From NCBI GenBank assembly GCA_018857735.1, contig JABMCL010002073.1, positions 569,501 through 633,500 on the forward strand: a stretch of DNA of 64,000 bases. The letters run 5' to 3'. A program made the position numbers and the translations under genes. The stretch is from Alviniconcha marisindica. Taxonomy: Eukaryota; Mollusca; Gastropoda; Provannidae. Position 1 is the first letter of the stretch. Each line of letters begins with the position of its first letter. Of this stretch, positions 44,901-53,878 are shown piece by piece. The notes under the pieces are model-generated. The model was given only the letters and a program-made list of their open reading frames with translations, had not been told where the DNA came from and made no database searches.

Positions 44901-47293
44901 CCAGCCTGCCTCGGCTGAAGCGTTTCCGACGAGACAGACACACAGATCCTCCTCAGAAACCAGCAGAGTCAGATGCGACTCCGGATCCGGAAGGATCAGC
45001 ACCATCCCAAAGTGCTGCCAAGCCGAGCGAAGCCACAGATTCTGTAGAATCAGGTGGAAAGTGCAAGGATTCACCGCCACAGAAACCAGCTAAGCTTCCA
45101 GCCTTCATCTCTCTGGCAGACTACAGTCTGGAAGAGTCGCCGCTGCTGAGAGCCCCTGTTGCAAAATCTCTGAAGCAGTCCTTGTTGGAGAAAGGTTAGA
45201 CATCATGGAGAATTTATTTTAAAATGAATCGACTGGTTTGGAGCTAAAGGCCATCGGTGTGTGTGGTTGGATGTTGTTCTTACTGCTGTCAGAATGTTTC
45301 TTTTGTTATGTTGTGTGCATGCATGGTGCACTTTCCTTTTCACCTAGTTCAGTAAGGAATCAAACACCATGAGTTTGTGGCAGGTGTCGGAGAACTAAAG
45401 TAAAGGTGCACACGAAAAGATACAGAACAGAGCAAAAGACCTGGTGTGTTCAGGGAAAGAGACACGGGAGACACTATTGTTCTGTCTCTGTCTCTGTGTG
45501 TGTGTGTCTCTCTCTTTCTGTCTCTCTCGCTCTCCATCTCTCTCAGTCCAGTGACACAGCATTCAGAACTTAAAGCATCACTGAAACTCCAGCTATTGGA
45601 TGCAGATTGTTTGTTAGATTTATGCCCTCAGCCATTTGTTGGCATTACTAGATATCCACAGCCATTTGTTGGCATTGCTAGATATCCACAGCCATTTGTT
45701 GGCATTACTAGATATCCACAGCCATTTGTTGGCATTGCTAGACATCTACAGCCATTTGTTGGTGTTGCTAGATATCCACAGCCATTTGTTGGCATTGCTA
45801 GATATCCACAGCCATTTGTTGGCATTACTAGATATCCACAGCCATTTGTTGGCATTGCTAGACATCTACAGCCATTTATTGGTGTTGCTAGATATCCACA
45901 GCCATTTGTTGGCATTGCTAGATATCCACAGCCATTTGTTGGCATTGCTAGATATCCACAGCCATTTGTTGGCATTACTAGATATCCACAGCCATTTGTT
46001 GGCATTGCTAGACATCTACAGCCATTTGTTGGTGTTGCTAGATATCCACAGCCATTTGTTGGCATTGCTAGATATCCACAGCCATTTGTTGGCATTACTA
46101 GATATCCACAGCCATTTGTTGGCATTGCTAGACATCTACAGCTATTTATTGGTGTTGCTAGATATCCACAGCCATTTGTTGGCATTGCTAGATATCCACA
46201 GCCATTTGTTGGCATTGCTAGACATCTACAGCCATTTATTGGCGTTGCTAGATATCCACAGCCATTTGTTGGCATTACTAGATATCCACAGATGCCTCTT
46301 TTAATGCGTGGCTGTTGGTGTACAGCTGCTCAGAACAGTGTGTTCCTAAGGCATGATAGCAAGCATTGTCGATGTTGAATCAGTATGTGTATGTGTGTGG
46401 CTGCCTGGTGTCCAGGTGCTCAAAACAGCATGTTCCTTAGGCATCATGACATAGTTCCATTTGACTTGTTCCATAGGCATAGTGATATAGTTGCATCTGA
46501 CTAAATCGGGTATCTGCTCAGAACAGCATGTTCCATAGGCATAGTGATATAGTTGCGTCTGACTAAATCAGGTATCTGCTCAGAACAGCATGTTCCATAG
46601 GCATAGTGATATAGTTGCGTCTGACTAAATCGGGTATCTGCTCAGAACAGCATGTTCCACAGGCATAGTGATATAGTTGCGTCTGACTAAATCAGGTATC
46701 TGCTCAGAACAGCATGTTCCGTAGGCATAGTGATATAGTTGCGTCTGACTAAATCAGGTATCTGCTCAGAACAGCATGTTCCGTAGGCATAGTGATATAG
46801 TTGCGTCTGACTAAATCGGGTATCTGCTCAGAACAGCATGTTCCGTAGGCATGGCGATGGAGTTGCATCGGACTAAATCAGGTATATAACTGGCATTGTT
46901 GATACTGAATCAGTGAGCATGTGTGCATGTTAGTGGCCATTGGTGTCCTGATGCTTAGAACAGCATGTAAGCCATGTTCCTTAGGCACTGTGACTCAGAA
47001 CTTTGCATTTGACTAATGAGGTGTGTAACAAGCATTACTGATACTGAATCAGTGGGTGTGGGTGTTACTGTAAGTGGCTGTTGGCAACCAGCTGCTCGGA
47101 ACAGCATGTTCCTCAGGCATGATGACGTAGTCGCATTTGACCAGATTGGGTATATAACAAGAATTGTCAATATTAAAACTGTGCTTGTGTGTGTGCGTGT
47201 GTTTGCCAATGTTTTTGTGTGTGTGTGTGTGTGGGTGTGTGTGTGTGATTGGGTGTTCCAGGAATCAGTCTGCAAATCAAGCCCCGCCTATGA
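31502..47293 (+). CDS. ZC3H3, CCCH zinc-finger mRNA 3'-end/export factor, eleven exons
   Basis: Exons 31502-31556, 33176-35767, 36739-36889, 37154-37389, 38052-38159, 39082-39190, 41644-41808, 42426-42621, 43466-43617, 44833-45194 and 47262-47293 give 4158 nt and 1385 residues with all phases compatible. The N-terminus MDDETEKERLLKEIKFLTD resembles the start of human ZC3H3. A long Ser/Lys-rich disordered region follows. AKVIKTKYKM matches human SKVIKTRYRI, and INGILYKSSTSRLTK matches GGVLYKVSANKLSK. Five CCCH fingers lie at about 1110-1129, 1137-1154, 1164-1181, 1191-1209 and 1213-1232. The tail ISLQIKPRL matches human LHIKPRL. The family is known to act in nuclear mRNA polyadenylation and export and is CPSF30-like in its fingers. 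Human ZC3H3 is about 950 residues; the extra length is in exon 2. Confidence 0.95.
31855..32118 (+). repeat. Interspersed element (family 2) in ZC3H3 intron 1
   Basis: Shares ordered blocks with 15770-15999 (AAACAGCAATT, CTGGCGAGG, TTTCTGGCGGTGG, CAGTCTTTCGGTCTTT). It is interrupted by a C homopolymer of about 20 at 32041 and ends GTTAAGCAACATGTTTATTT. Confidence 0.65.
33176..35767 (+). CDS. ZC3H3 exon 2 (2.6-kb low-complexity exon)
   Basis: 2592 nt, phase 1 at both ends, with CTTCATCAG acceptor and GTTTGT donor at 35768. Encodes residues 19 to about 882: Ser/Thr/Lys-rich and disordered, with a basic Tyr/Arg-rich C-terminal third (SRYKLMKLHSSQ, KVIKTKYKMRKV, RYSFQSSSSF, RQRRGRNSA) of the type seen in human ZC3H3. 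The frame stays open beyond the donor to 35835, but only splicing at 35767 gives the phase needed by exon 3. Confidence 0.9.
36739..36889 (+). CDS. ZC3H3 exon 3
   Basis: 151 nt, CTTTTCCCCAG acceptor and GTATTT donor, phase 1 in and phase 2 out. Encodes a basic, aromatic segment (WKAQQRNHLHLTQYPYTGWP, KRLLLKRLQWMRKYHLS). Another frame is open too, but only this one joins both neighbours. Confidence 0.8.
37154..37389 (+). CDS. ZC3H3 exon 4
   Basis: 236 nt, phase 2 in and phase 1 out, with TTCCGCAG acceptor and GTGAGT donor. Contains HLVMINGILYKSSTSRLTKA, the most conserved pre-finger motif of ZC3H3 proteins (human CIGGVLYKVSANKLSK). Confidence 0.92.
37515..37925. repeat. 30/34-bp tandem repeat in ZC3H3 intron 4
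   Basis: About 12 units of CTTACATAAACAATCAAGAT plus GCCTTTTGTA (30 bp, first copies) or GCTATCCTTTTGTA (34 bp, later copies). Confidence 0.92.
38052..38159 (+). CDS. ZC3H3 exon 5
   Basis: 108 nt, phase 1 in and out, CCACAG acceptor and GTACAG donor. Encodes MQMVTVRGVSFRVDSRGTKL and QRV, resembling the exon 4 motif in spacing. Confidence 0.85.
38200..38435. mobile_element. Palindromic MITE-like element (family B), both arms
   Basis: Left arm: AAACACAAAAACAAAGACCT, GAGTCACTTACAGTATCTCT, CACCTGGGATGTGAGTAG, then AAACTCCACC. Right arm is the inverted copy: GGTGGAATTTATGCACCTTG, TATTTACTTGCCTGCCAGGT, GAGAGTTACCATAGGCAACT, CAGGTCTTTGCTGTTGTGTTT. It ends GCTAATTAGCTCCCTTGTGT. Single arms occur at 16655(-), 40945, 41333, 43660, 43745 and 43880. 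Confidence 0.8.
39082..39190 (+). CDS. ZC3H3 exon 6
   Basis: 109 nt, phase 1 in and phase 2 out, TTTCCACAG acceptor and GTAAGG donor. Encodes AISRVDVGGTTYVQTKDGVL and EKISDSQTRSVV, a third element resembling the exon 4 and 5 motifs. Confidence 0.87.
39245..39625. repeat. About 80-bp tandem repeat and C homopolymer in ZC3H3 intron 6
   Basis: Units combine CTCAAAGACCACCCCTCTTC and TTTGTTTGCTGATCAAAGAC with an AGAG(A)TTTTTT separator and recur at about 39271, 39351 and 39431. Degenerate half-units follow, then a C run of more than 20 at 39597. Confidence 0.85.
40945..41089 (+). mobile_element. Family B MITE-like arm inside the acceptor array
   Basis: CCATTAGAGGATGTACCTCT, GGTGGAGTTCATGTACCTTG through ATAATTAACTCCCTTGTGTG and TTTGTTTCAG. 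Its distal end runs directly into a repeat unit. Confidence 0.75.
41333..41480 (+). mobile_element. Second family B arm inside the acceptor array
   Basis: Nearly identical to 40945-41089 and about 390 bp downstream, in the same position relative to the 88-bp units. It was therefore copied with the array rather than inserted independently. Confidence 0.78.
41644..41808 (+). CDS. ZC3H3 exon 7, CCCH finger 1
   Basis: 165 nt, phase 2 in and out, GTTTCAG acceptor and GTGACA donor. Encodes RVKQRSIALAAAKFKKDN, then a basic stretch, then finger 1 (C-x8-C-x5-C-x3-H, residues about 1110-1129) and DPEKIAVC. Human counterpart: YNRFGRCNRG...HDPEKVAVC. Confidence 0.95.
42165..42303. repeat. CA-rich microsatellite
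   Basis: Interrupted CA runs with TGCA and AATA variants in ZC3H3 intron 7. Confidence 0.9.
42426..42621 (+). CDS. ZC3H3 exon 8, CCCH fingers 2-3 and start of 4
   Basis: 196 nt, phase 2 in and phase 0 out, TGCTCCAG acceptor and GTGGGT donor. Encodes FLRGTCKVENCPFSH, VSKEKMPVCAFFLRGVC...H and the first part of finger 4. VSKEKMPVC is identical to human ZC3H3. Confidence 0.96.
43466..43617 (+). CDS. ZC3H3 exon 9, finger 4 end and finger 5
   Basis: 152 nt, phase 0 in and phase 2 out, TGTTTCAG acceptor and GTAAAG donor. Encodes CPKLH, completing finger 4, then finger 5 (C-x8-C-x5-C-x3-H) ending CRMLHRKVKAAGK. Confidence 0.95.
43618..44020 (+). repeat. Tandem block with a duplicated exon end and family B arms
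   Basis: Three units contain CTCCAACAAAAAA, (C)AAAACTTTGGCTTGAG, GGAGCTTATGTACCTTGTAT and TTACTCGCACGCCAGGTGAG. At 43813-43872 the end of exon 9 and its donor flank is repeated (CCGGCTCTGTGGCGGAGGTC, AACAG) with the donor GT changed to CT. Confidence 0.8.
44303..44620 (-). mobile_element. tRNA-derived SINE, full length
   Basis: On the minus strand it begins CCACTTTGGCCTAGCGGTAA (A box) and GGTTCGATACC (B box). The body contains GTGGACACTGTCTTGTGACT and TCTCATCGCTGCCCACCTTA, and it ends CGTCCCTAATAAGCCTTATG, GTTTCTGTGGACGTTAAGCA. Length is about 320 bp. Confidence 0.85.
44640..44800. repeat. Fragment of a second SINE-like family
   Basis: Blocks such as CTTTATATAG, TCTCTGCTCTC, CAGACTCGCTGCGCTC, GAGTGACTGTA and GTTACATGGCTTGTGCCA are shared in order with 38460-38720 and with the minus-strand element at 47594-48042. 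Confidence 0.6.
44833..45194 (+). CDS. ZC3H3 exon 10
   Basis: 362 nt, phase 2 in and phase 1 out, CTTTCCACAG acceptor and GTTAGA donor. Encodes a charged, Pro/Ser-rich tail with LPRLKRFRRDRH and the conserved KLPAFISLADYS (human KLPSFISL). Confidence 0.94.
45628..46291 (+). repeat. 30-bp minisatellite, about 22 copies
   Basis: The unit is CCACAGCCATTTGTTGGCAT plus TGCTAGATAT, with GACATCTACA and GGTGTTG variants that recur in a higher-order order. It lies in the last ZC3H3 intron. Since 30 is divisible by three, plus and minus frames stay open across it. Confidence 0.97.
46400..47130 (+). repeat. 62-bp tandem repeat with decaying flanks
   Basis: Units of GCTCAGAACAGCATGTTCC, TAGGCATAGTGATATAGTTG and CGTCTGACTAAATC(A/G)GGTAT repeat with a 62-bp period from about 46440 to 46880. 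More diverged, longer-spaced copies lie on both sides (46320, 46970, 47095). Confidence 0.9.
47262..47293 (+). CDS. ZC3H3 exon 11 and stop
   Basis: Thirty-two bases after a GTGTTCCAG acceptor complete GISLQIKPRL and TGA. Human ZC3H3 also ends in IKPRL, which supports this tiny last coding exon despite its distance from exon 10. Confidence 0.92.
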
Positions 47294-47593
47294 TGACCAC
47301 AGTGCCTGCAGAAGATCAGTAACGGGTGATATTCATTTTGTCTTTCAAAGGTGATGCCAACGAATATTGTTTACTTCTGTTGGTGCCTTTCTGTTCTTTA
47401 CAGGTGCATCAAAAATGTGTTGTACTAGTCCAATTGCATGTTGAGTACACTCAAGTTTAGAGGTGCCAATAATTTGGGGCCTGCAAATCAGCTTTTCACC
47501 CGTGTGAAAAAATGAGCCCCTTTTTATGGCATGCGTCAGGCCACAATTTACTTGGACATTGCAGAGGTAAGCTAGTTTGACCTTGTATTTTCA

Positions 47594-48042
47594 GGGTGAT
47601 TGATTGATTGATGATCGCTTATATAGCGCTTTTCTCTGCTCTCTTGAGCAGACTCACTGCGCTTGCACATGGTTCTACATGAGTGACTAGCTTTTTTTGA
47701 ATATCCACCGAAGTGGTGTACTTAAGCGCAGGCATGGCTGGTGCCGCATGAAACTGCTGCCGTCTCAGCGCAAGTTCTGTGTACACCATACAACCATGAT
47801 CCATGTCACCTCATGCAAAGCCACATACGTAACCGTAACCTGCCACCTGCACTTTTGGCAGCATGACCGGGATCTTTTACGTGCTACTGCAGTAACACGG
47901 GGTGGAACAGATACCGAAATAAGAGTCAGCACAGAAAGTTGACCCTGGAGAAGAAAATTCTCACGCCGCACCTGCAGGGATTCGAACCCGCGACCTTTCA
48001 ATCACGAGTCTGACGCTCTAACCACTGAGCTATCCCTGCCCT
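47594..48042 (-). mobile_element. tRNA-derived SINE, minus strand
   Basis: On the minus strand it starts GGCAGGGATAGCTCAGTGGT, TAGAGCGTCAGACTCGTGAT and GGTCGCGGGTTCGAATCCCT (A and B boxes). It continues to GCTCAAGAGAGCAGAGAAAA and GCGCTATATAAGCGATCATC followed by ATCAATCA repeats. The tRNA-like head is clear, but the 3' acceptor half is not intact. Confidence 0.8.
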
Positions 48043-48045
48043 GGG

Positions 48046-48130
48046 GTGGGAATAGCTCAGTTGGTAGAGCATCTGATTGGAAAGCTGAGGTGTAGTAGAC
48101 TAGTACTGGCGCTGGTTGGAGTCCCTGTGT
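48046..48130 (+). mobile_element. tRNA-like SINE head, plus strand
   Basis: GGGAATAGCTCAGTTGGTAG, AGCATCTGATTGGAAAGCTG and then GGTTGGAGTCC resemble A and B boxes. It lies immediately beside the oppositely oriented element ending at 48042. The extent of the body to about 48300 is uncertain. Confidence 0.6.
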
Positions 48131-48460
48131 GGCAAGGGATTTTTCTCCCAGAGTCTGCTTTCAGTGCAGACTCTCTTACGGTGTCCATGCAACCCCTGTG
48201 TGAAATCGCAGGGATTAATATCAGTGTGCTCATTAAAAATCCGAAACACTGGCAGCCAAACCATTGTTTGGACACTGCACACACTGACAGGAATGGGTAG
48301 TGCTTCTCTTGTAGCTGTGGCTGCTGTGCCTTACCCACAAGCAAAGAAACCCACATTTCCCTCGAGGGAAAATGAAGTACTTAAATTTTTTATGTTTTAA
48401 TTAACATCCTGTGGACTGCATAGGGTTACCTCAGGATGAACTTTAGAGGTGACAAATATG

Positions 48461-48640
48461 AAGATCCAAACACACAAAAGGTTTAGAATAACACTATTTA
48501 TTAGGACATAACACAACATGCAAATTTTCGTTTGTTGTTTTGTAGCTTGATAAAGGGGATTATATTACCCCGAAAATTTGCATGTCGTGTCTTGTCCTAA
48601 AAAATAGCGTTATTTTGAACCTTTTATGTGTTTGGATCTT
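48461..48640. mobile_element. Palindromic MITE-like element (family A), short copy
   Basis: The terminal inverted repeat AAGATCCAAACACACAAAAG pairs with CTTTTATGTGTTTGGATCTT. Internal arms ACACTATTTATTAGGACATA / CCTAAAAAATAGCGTTATTT and GCAAATTTTCG / CGAAAATTTGC also pair. It shares the GTTTTGTAGCTTGA(C/T)AAAGG block with 29566-29921. Confidence 0.88.
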
Positions 48641-48769
48641 GTTTTAGAACCCTAGCAGTAAGTCTTGTTTCAGAATTTTGACAACTATGAAGCTTTGCAT
48701 AGTTCGATTGCTTGGGTTACCTGTTCATGCAACATTTGATGATCTTGATTAAATGTCAAGGTAATGGCA

Positions 48770-49335
48770 GCATTCGAAAGATTAAACTGATAGTCACAGC
48801 ATTGGAAAGATTAAAATGATAGTCACAGCATTAGATAAATTGATCGTCACAGCATTGGAAAGATTAAATTGATCGTCACAGCATTGAAAAGATCAAATTG
48901 ATAGTCACAGCATTGGAAAGATTAAATTGATAGTCACAGCATTAGATAAATTGATTGTCACAGCATTGGAAAGATTAAATTGATTGTCACAGCATTGGAA
49001 AGATTAAATTGATAGTTACAGCATTGGAAAGATTAAATTGATGGTCACAGCATTGGAAAGAATAAATTGTTGTCACAGCATTGGAAAGATTAAATTAATG
49101 GTTACAACATTGGAAAGATTAAATTAATGGTTACATCATTGGAAAGATTAAATTGATTGTCACAGCATTGGGAAGATTAAATTAATGGTTACAGCATTGG
49201 AAAGATTAAATTGATCGTTACAGCATTGGAAAGATTAAATTGATCGTTACAGCATTGGAAAGATCAAATTGATAGTTACAGCATTGGAAAGATTAAATTG
49301 ATGGTCACATCATTGGAAAGATTAAATTGATATTT
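48770..49335 (+). repeat. 28-bp tandem repeat, about 20 copies
   Basis: Units of CACAGCATTGGAAAGATTAA followed by ATTGATAGT, with shortened copies (CATTAGATAAATTGATCGT) and single-base variants. Confidence 0.95.
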
Positions 49336-49874
49336 ATGTATTCTCGACATGTTCTCGCCTAGCTGAGCTCAAACTTTGTGTGATTGTGGTTTACAGGAGC
49401 ATGATCTCAATGCCCTAGTACTTATTTATGGAAGCTCATTCCCAGGATGCATTTCTTCATGCGTTGTCGTTTTCTCACAATGATATCGTTTGGGTGATAT
49501 CCCATGGAGCTTTCATTACCTCATGCACATCAAGCCTTACTGGTTTTGGTGTTCTTGGTCCTTTTTGAAGGTCTCAGACCAGTTTGGAGAAATATTGTTT
49601 ACTGGTTTTGAATAGGATTAGGAGTCATTTGAACATTTGTGTTTGTTGTCAGCAGCATTTACTGGTGTCCTTGGATCTGTGTGTGTTAAACTGTGTTCCA
49701 CGTGTGTATGTTTTAGACATTTTGAAGTTATTTACTGTTTAAATACTCTTTTTGCAGCAAATTTAATGTTTTGATATTGACTTTGTTATCTCTTTTGGGG
49801 AAATAAATCTTTTCCAACATTTATTTGTGTGTGCTTAGTATACAGCTCTCTCTGCCTCTGTCTGTTGCTGCCTC

Positions 49875-49880
49875 TGTCTG

Positions 49881-49920
<40 letters not shown>

Positions 49921-50010
49921 ACACTTCTGCCTAAACCTTTATCCATGCATAATAAGTTAGTCATTCTCTCTTTGTCTCTGTCTCTCTGCCTCTCTCTCTC
50001 CCTCTCCCTG
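49875..50010. repeat. (CT)n microsatellites
   Basis: Two CT/CTGT runs at 49878-49917 and 49966-50008. Confidence 0.9.
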
Positions 50011-50060
50011 ATATAACCGTGCTGGTTGACTGGGTGTAAAACCCCAAGTTACTTACTTAC
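50006..50060 (+). repeat. Dispersed repeat tail (second type)
   Basis: GATATAACCGTGCTGGTTGA, CTGGGTGTAAAACCCCAAGT and TACTTACTTAC, as at 8600-8650 and, inverted, at 60895-60945. Confidence 0.7.
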
Positions 50061-50249
50061 TTTCTCTCTCTCTTTTGCTTAATTTTCATCAGTTGCTTGA
50101 TGCCACTGTGACACTCAAACATGGTCAATGTCACATATAAAGGTCAATAAAATACCATCTTGCAAAGTCTGACATCATCACATTTCAACTCTTCTACGTC
50201 TAGTGTATAAGAAAATCACAGTGTTAAGATGGAGGAGCTCAAGCATGCA

Positions 50250-50402
50250 AACACACACGTGCATGCACACGTGCATACATGCATGTGCGCACACACACAC
50301 AAACACACGCACACACCCAAACACGCTCGCACACACATATACGTGCACACATGCACACATGCACGCGCACACACACACACACACACACACGCACAAACAC
50401 GT
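50250..50402. repeat. CA/GCAC-rich microsatellite
   Basis: Interrupted CA runs with ATGC and ACGC variants. Confidence 0.9.
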
Positions 50403-53400
50403 AGCCCAGCGTAATAGTAGAAATAGCGAATGTACAGAGTGCTTTCAGAGATACTATTGGACCTGCTTCTGGCAGGGCAATAGTTGATATAGTATTGGAA
50501 CTGTGGTACCAGGCACCAGAAACGTATGGCTGATGATTCTAGGCTCTGGGTTTAATGACAGAGGAAGCAATGTCATCACTGATTACTGCTTTTTGTTTTG
50601 CCACTTCAGGTATTAAAATGCACGTCAGCAGTACTACATTAACTGGAAAACGTTGAACATTGGAATCTGTTTCAAAAACTCAGAAAAATCTTGCTTTCAT
50701 ATGTTTTTTATAATGCTCTTGTTGGCCAAGCTGAAGATACAAATGCATGTAAAAACTTCTTGGGACAGAAACAGTGCAGTTTGCTAGAAATATAAAATCA
50801 GGTTTGAAAGTTGTGAAAACATTGCTGTGGGTACTGCAATCTACTGTCTGGCAGTCATCATGAACAAGGTCAGAATGTGTGGCAGAAGTCATGATACATC
50901 AATGATCATGAACCAACCTTTTTCTGCTGTTCATTTGTTAAACAAGAAAAAGAAAAAAGAGTGAACTAACACCACTGCACTCTGAGGAGCTCAGATTTCA
51001 AGCAGGGAAAAAAAAAAAAAGACGTGTTGTATAGCCTTATGCATATATATATATATGTAATGTAACAGGATATTAATGATAATGGTCATTAATAAAGCAC
51101 GTAACGTGAGCCCAAAGCGCACAACACAAAATGACGAGGATTGACAAAAGTGTGCAGAATTGACAAAAGTGTGCAGAATTACCATACTGATGAAACCCTA
51201 CGAAGTATGTAAACAAAAGCACAACAACATTTCATTCAATGTATTTCTCATCATTTTCAATGCCCGTATATACACAAACGCACACACACATGACATGGAA
51301 GCTGTCAGTCAAAAGGGGCTGTGCACCAGTGGTGCAATGCACCGTGGAATTTGATGAAGCATCTAAATTTTAAATGCACAAAATGATCTGCATGATTAAA
51401 AAGCATTTCTCAAGTAGGTTCTACTTGTGCATTTTCTGTAATGCTGCAATGTCCTCAAAAGCATAGTTCAGTTCAGTTCAAGATGCCATCTATGCACTCA
51501 GAATAGCCTGTATGCGCTTCACCTCAACTCTCAGAAGTTTCCCCAAAGTTGCCTTTGAAATGGTTCTAATGTTCGTCTGATTGACAATGGCCCTCTCTCA
51601 TCCTTGCTAGGAAGATTGTCTAGCGCTTCCTCTTTCAACACCTCTCTCCTCCAGGTGATTAACATGTGATGTCCTTGGCTTTGTGCCCGCAGGTAGTGTC
51701 TCAAGCTTCTCAACACTTCAGATCTTCCTGGAAGCAAGCCACACACGAAGGTTGCTTTGCCTGCCAGTCTATCTACTCAGTCATTTCCCTTCTCTCTGGC
51801 ATGTGCAGGGCAGTACACCCACAGGAGTTTTCGAAGGTGGATGGCAACCACTGACGTTCCAGTCTGGACTTCCAGTTCAGAAAGATTCAAAAGCATATAT
51901 ATACTGATACTAATGGTGAACAACCAACTGCAAATGAAAGATATTGCACATTTTCTAGTTTCAGGCCCTCTTTCATATCTGCTTGGTGTCCCCTTGTTAA
52001 GGACCTAGCCTTCTCAATTCCAGCAAAAAATACACAGAACTTGAAAGCTGTTCTGTTTGTGATGTCAGACAAAACAAAACAAAACATGAAAAGGGCACAT
52101 GTAAAGATAAAATGCATCACTGATGCTGACAATTTATCAAATCAACATTGAGTCGATGGTGTTTTTCATCACAACTGGTTTTGGTTTTGTTTTACTGTGG
52201 AGCAGTTAATTTGGATTCATATCTGAGATATAGTTCCTTTAATTTGAGCCTTCAGATTTTAATGAATTGCTTACATCTTGACTCACTGAAAACAGCACCA
52301 AAGGAAACTTGTGTACCAGAATATCTTCTCTGCTTTGGTCTTCAAAAAGTTTATTTTTTATTTTTTATTAATGCCCTGCTTGATTTAATGCATTTTTCTA
52401 TATGATTCTGGCATTCAGTTTTAATGAATGCATTTTTCTTGATCTTGTAAAGCATGGTGTGCTTATCCTTGTTGGTGAGATATGGCACTATGGAAATGGC
52501 TGCTATTATTATTATTATTTCAGTATCATCATCATAATCGGTCAATTGTTAAACACTAAAAAGCAGGAGGCTTGTCAAAAGAAAAAAATCATTTATGGCC
52601 TGGTTTTTGTATTGTTTTGTTGCCTATTTGATTTGCATGGAACATCTCAAATTTGTGGAAAATCTCACTATAGTACTTTCAACTTTTCAACCCCGGCGTT
52701 TAAGTCCAAAGGGCACGCAAGATGTGGTCGTCCCACAGCGTCTAATTTTGGCGTAACCCCCCCCCCCCCCCCCCCTCTAACCACGGTCCATAATGACTTC
52801 TCACCTTGTGCTAAGTTATGGCCACAACCCCCAGCCTTATCGCCCACCCACCGCGCACAACTCGATCAGCTGTAAAACGTCCTTGACCTACAGCGAGGTC
52901 AACTAACACGATCAATGCTCGTAGGTGTTGATCGATGCTGAAGCGGTCATTTTGCGCCACAAAATTGCACATGTACATGTTTTATGCTACAATACTTGCA
53001 AAAGTATAGTTCATTATTGCTGTCTCTTCGTTTTTTGCAAATGTCAGAGCACCTCAAATAGACCGGCCGGCTTCTGCTGCTTCGCGGAAAACCATCTGCA
53101 GCTGATCTTTACGTCAGATCCTGCAGTGATAAAAATAGAATAGCACGTCTCAAGTTTTAGCTTGAAGAAATTAAATACAGCATGCAATTTGCGACCTTCT
53201 GCATAATAAACTGTACACTTCTAACGTCTTTAAATAGGTGGACAATTTTCTTTTGTCTTGCTTCTCTGATTTAGGCAGTACTGAAAAAGACTCGAAAGTG
53301 ACAAGTTTTCCTGCCACGTCTTGTTACCTAGGGCCTAGGCCTACCGAACTATTTGGATTTTCCTTGAATATTACAATATTTGTGATTAAAGATCGTATCT

Positions 53401-53804
53401 TTCAGCAGAAAATTATGGTAGAGGATAATATTAAAGGCCATACGCGAAAAAATCGCGCATAATGAGGTGTGATCGGCCACTCGCTAAAGTTACATGTACA
53501 GGACACACACCCAACCCTGCAAATGGAGAACTGGCTTGTGAGCTGTGCTATTCAGCCTATTCTGAGCAATATTTTGAGGGAACACAGTGGAGAAGGGTAA
53601 CCAAAATGCACAAGTAGGTTCTTTGAACATTTGAGAAGCGTTTTTAATCATCTGATCATTTTGTGCATTCGAAATTTAGACGCTCCGTCAAATTTCACGG
53701 TGCATTGCACCACCGACACACGGCCCCGTGGATCGATTGACAAGCAGCCTCCATGTCGAAGCAGCCTCGATTTAAACTCACTGGAAAGTTGCTAAAGATA
53801 GCAC

Positions 53805-53878
53805 ATTGGCTGCATTTCATTGGTTGAGAGCTCTTCGGGATTCCGTTTTCCAAGCTGACATCACAAGGGGTATTTAAA
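53805..53878 (+). promoter_or_regulatory. Candidate core promoter of the maf gene
   Basis: Two inverted CCAAT boxes (ATTGG at 53805-53809 and 53819-53823) are followed by a TATA-like TATTTAAA at 53871-53878. This leaves about 320 bases of 5' UTR to the ATG at 54224. The arrangement fits a regulated TATA promoter; the start site itself is inferred. Confidence 0.55.

Larger units (their letters stand above)
47294..53804. other. ZC3H3 3' flank and intergenic region before maf
   Basis: After the ZC3H3 stop come two SINE-like elements head to head (47594-48130), a MITE (48461-48640), a 28-bp array, CT and CA microsatellites and unremarkable AT-rich sequence. An AATAAA at 49802 is the clearest candidate for a distal polyadenylation signal but is 2.5 kb away. 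The stretch 50410-53800 shows no supported gene. Confidence 0.55.

Noticed and set aside
45628..46291. Possible CRISPR array (regular 30-bp repeats)
   Set aside because: There are no unique spacers; units are contiguous, and the genome is animal.
45446..46378. 310-residue open frame with PQPFVGIARY repeats (and antisense 45628-46275)
   Set aside because: It is a 30-bp minisatellite whose period is divisible by three, inside a ZC3H3 intron.
47975..48042. Functional tRNA gene on the minus strand
   Set aside because: A and B boxes are good but the acceptor stem overlaps the T arm and the sequence continues into a SINE body.
51531..51746. Minus-strand frame resembling a transposase fragment
   Set aside because: Too short, with no catalytic motif that I can identify.
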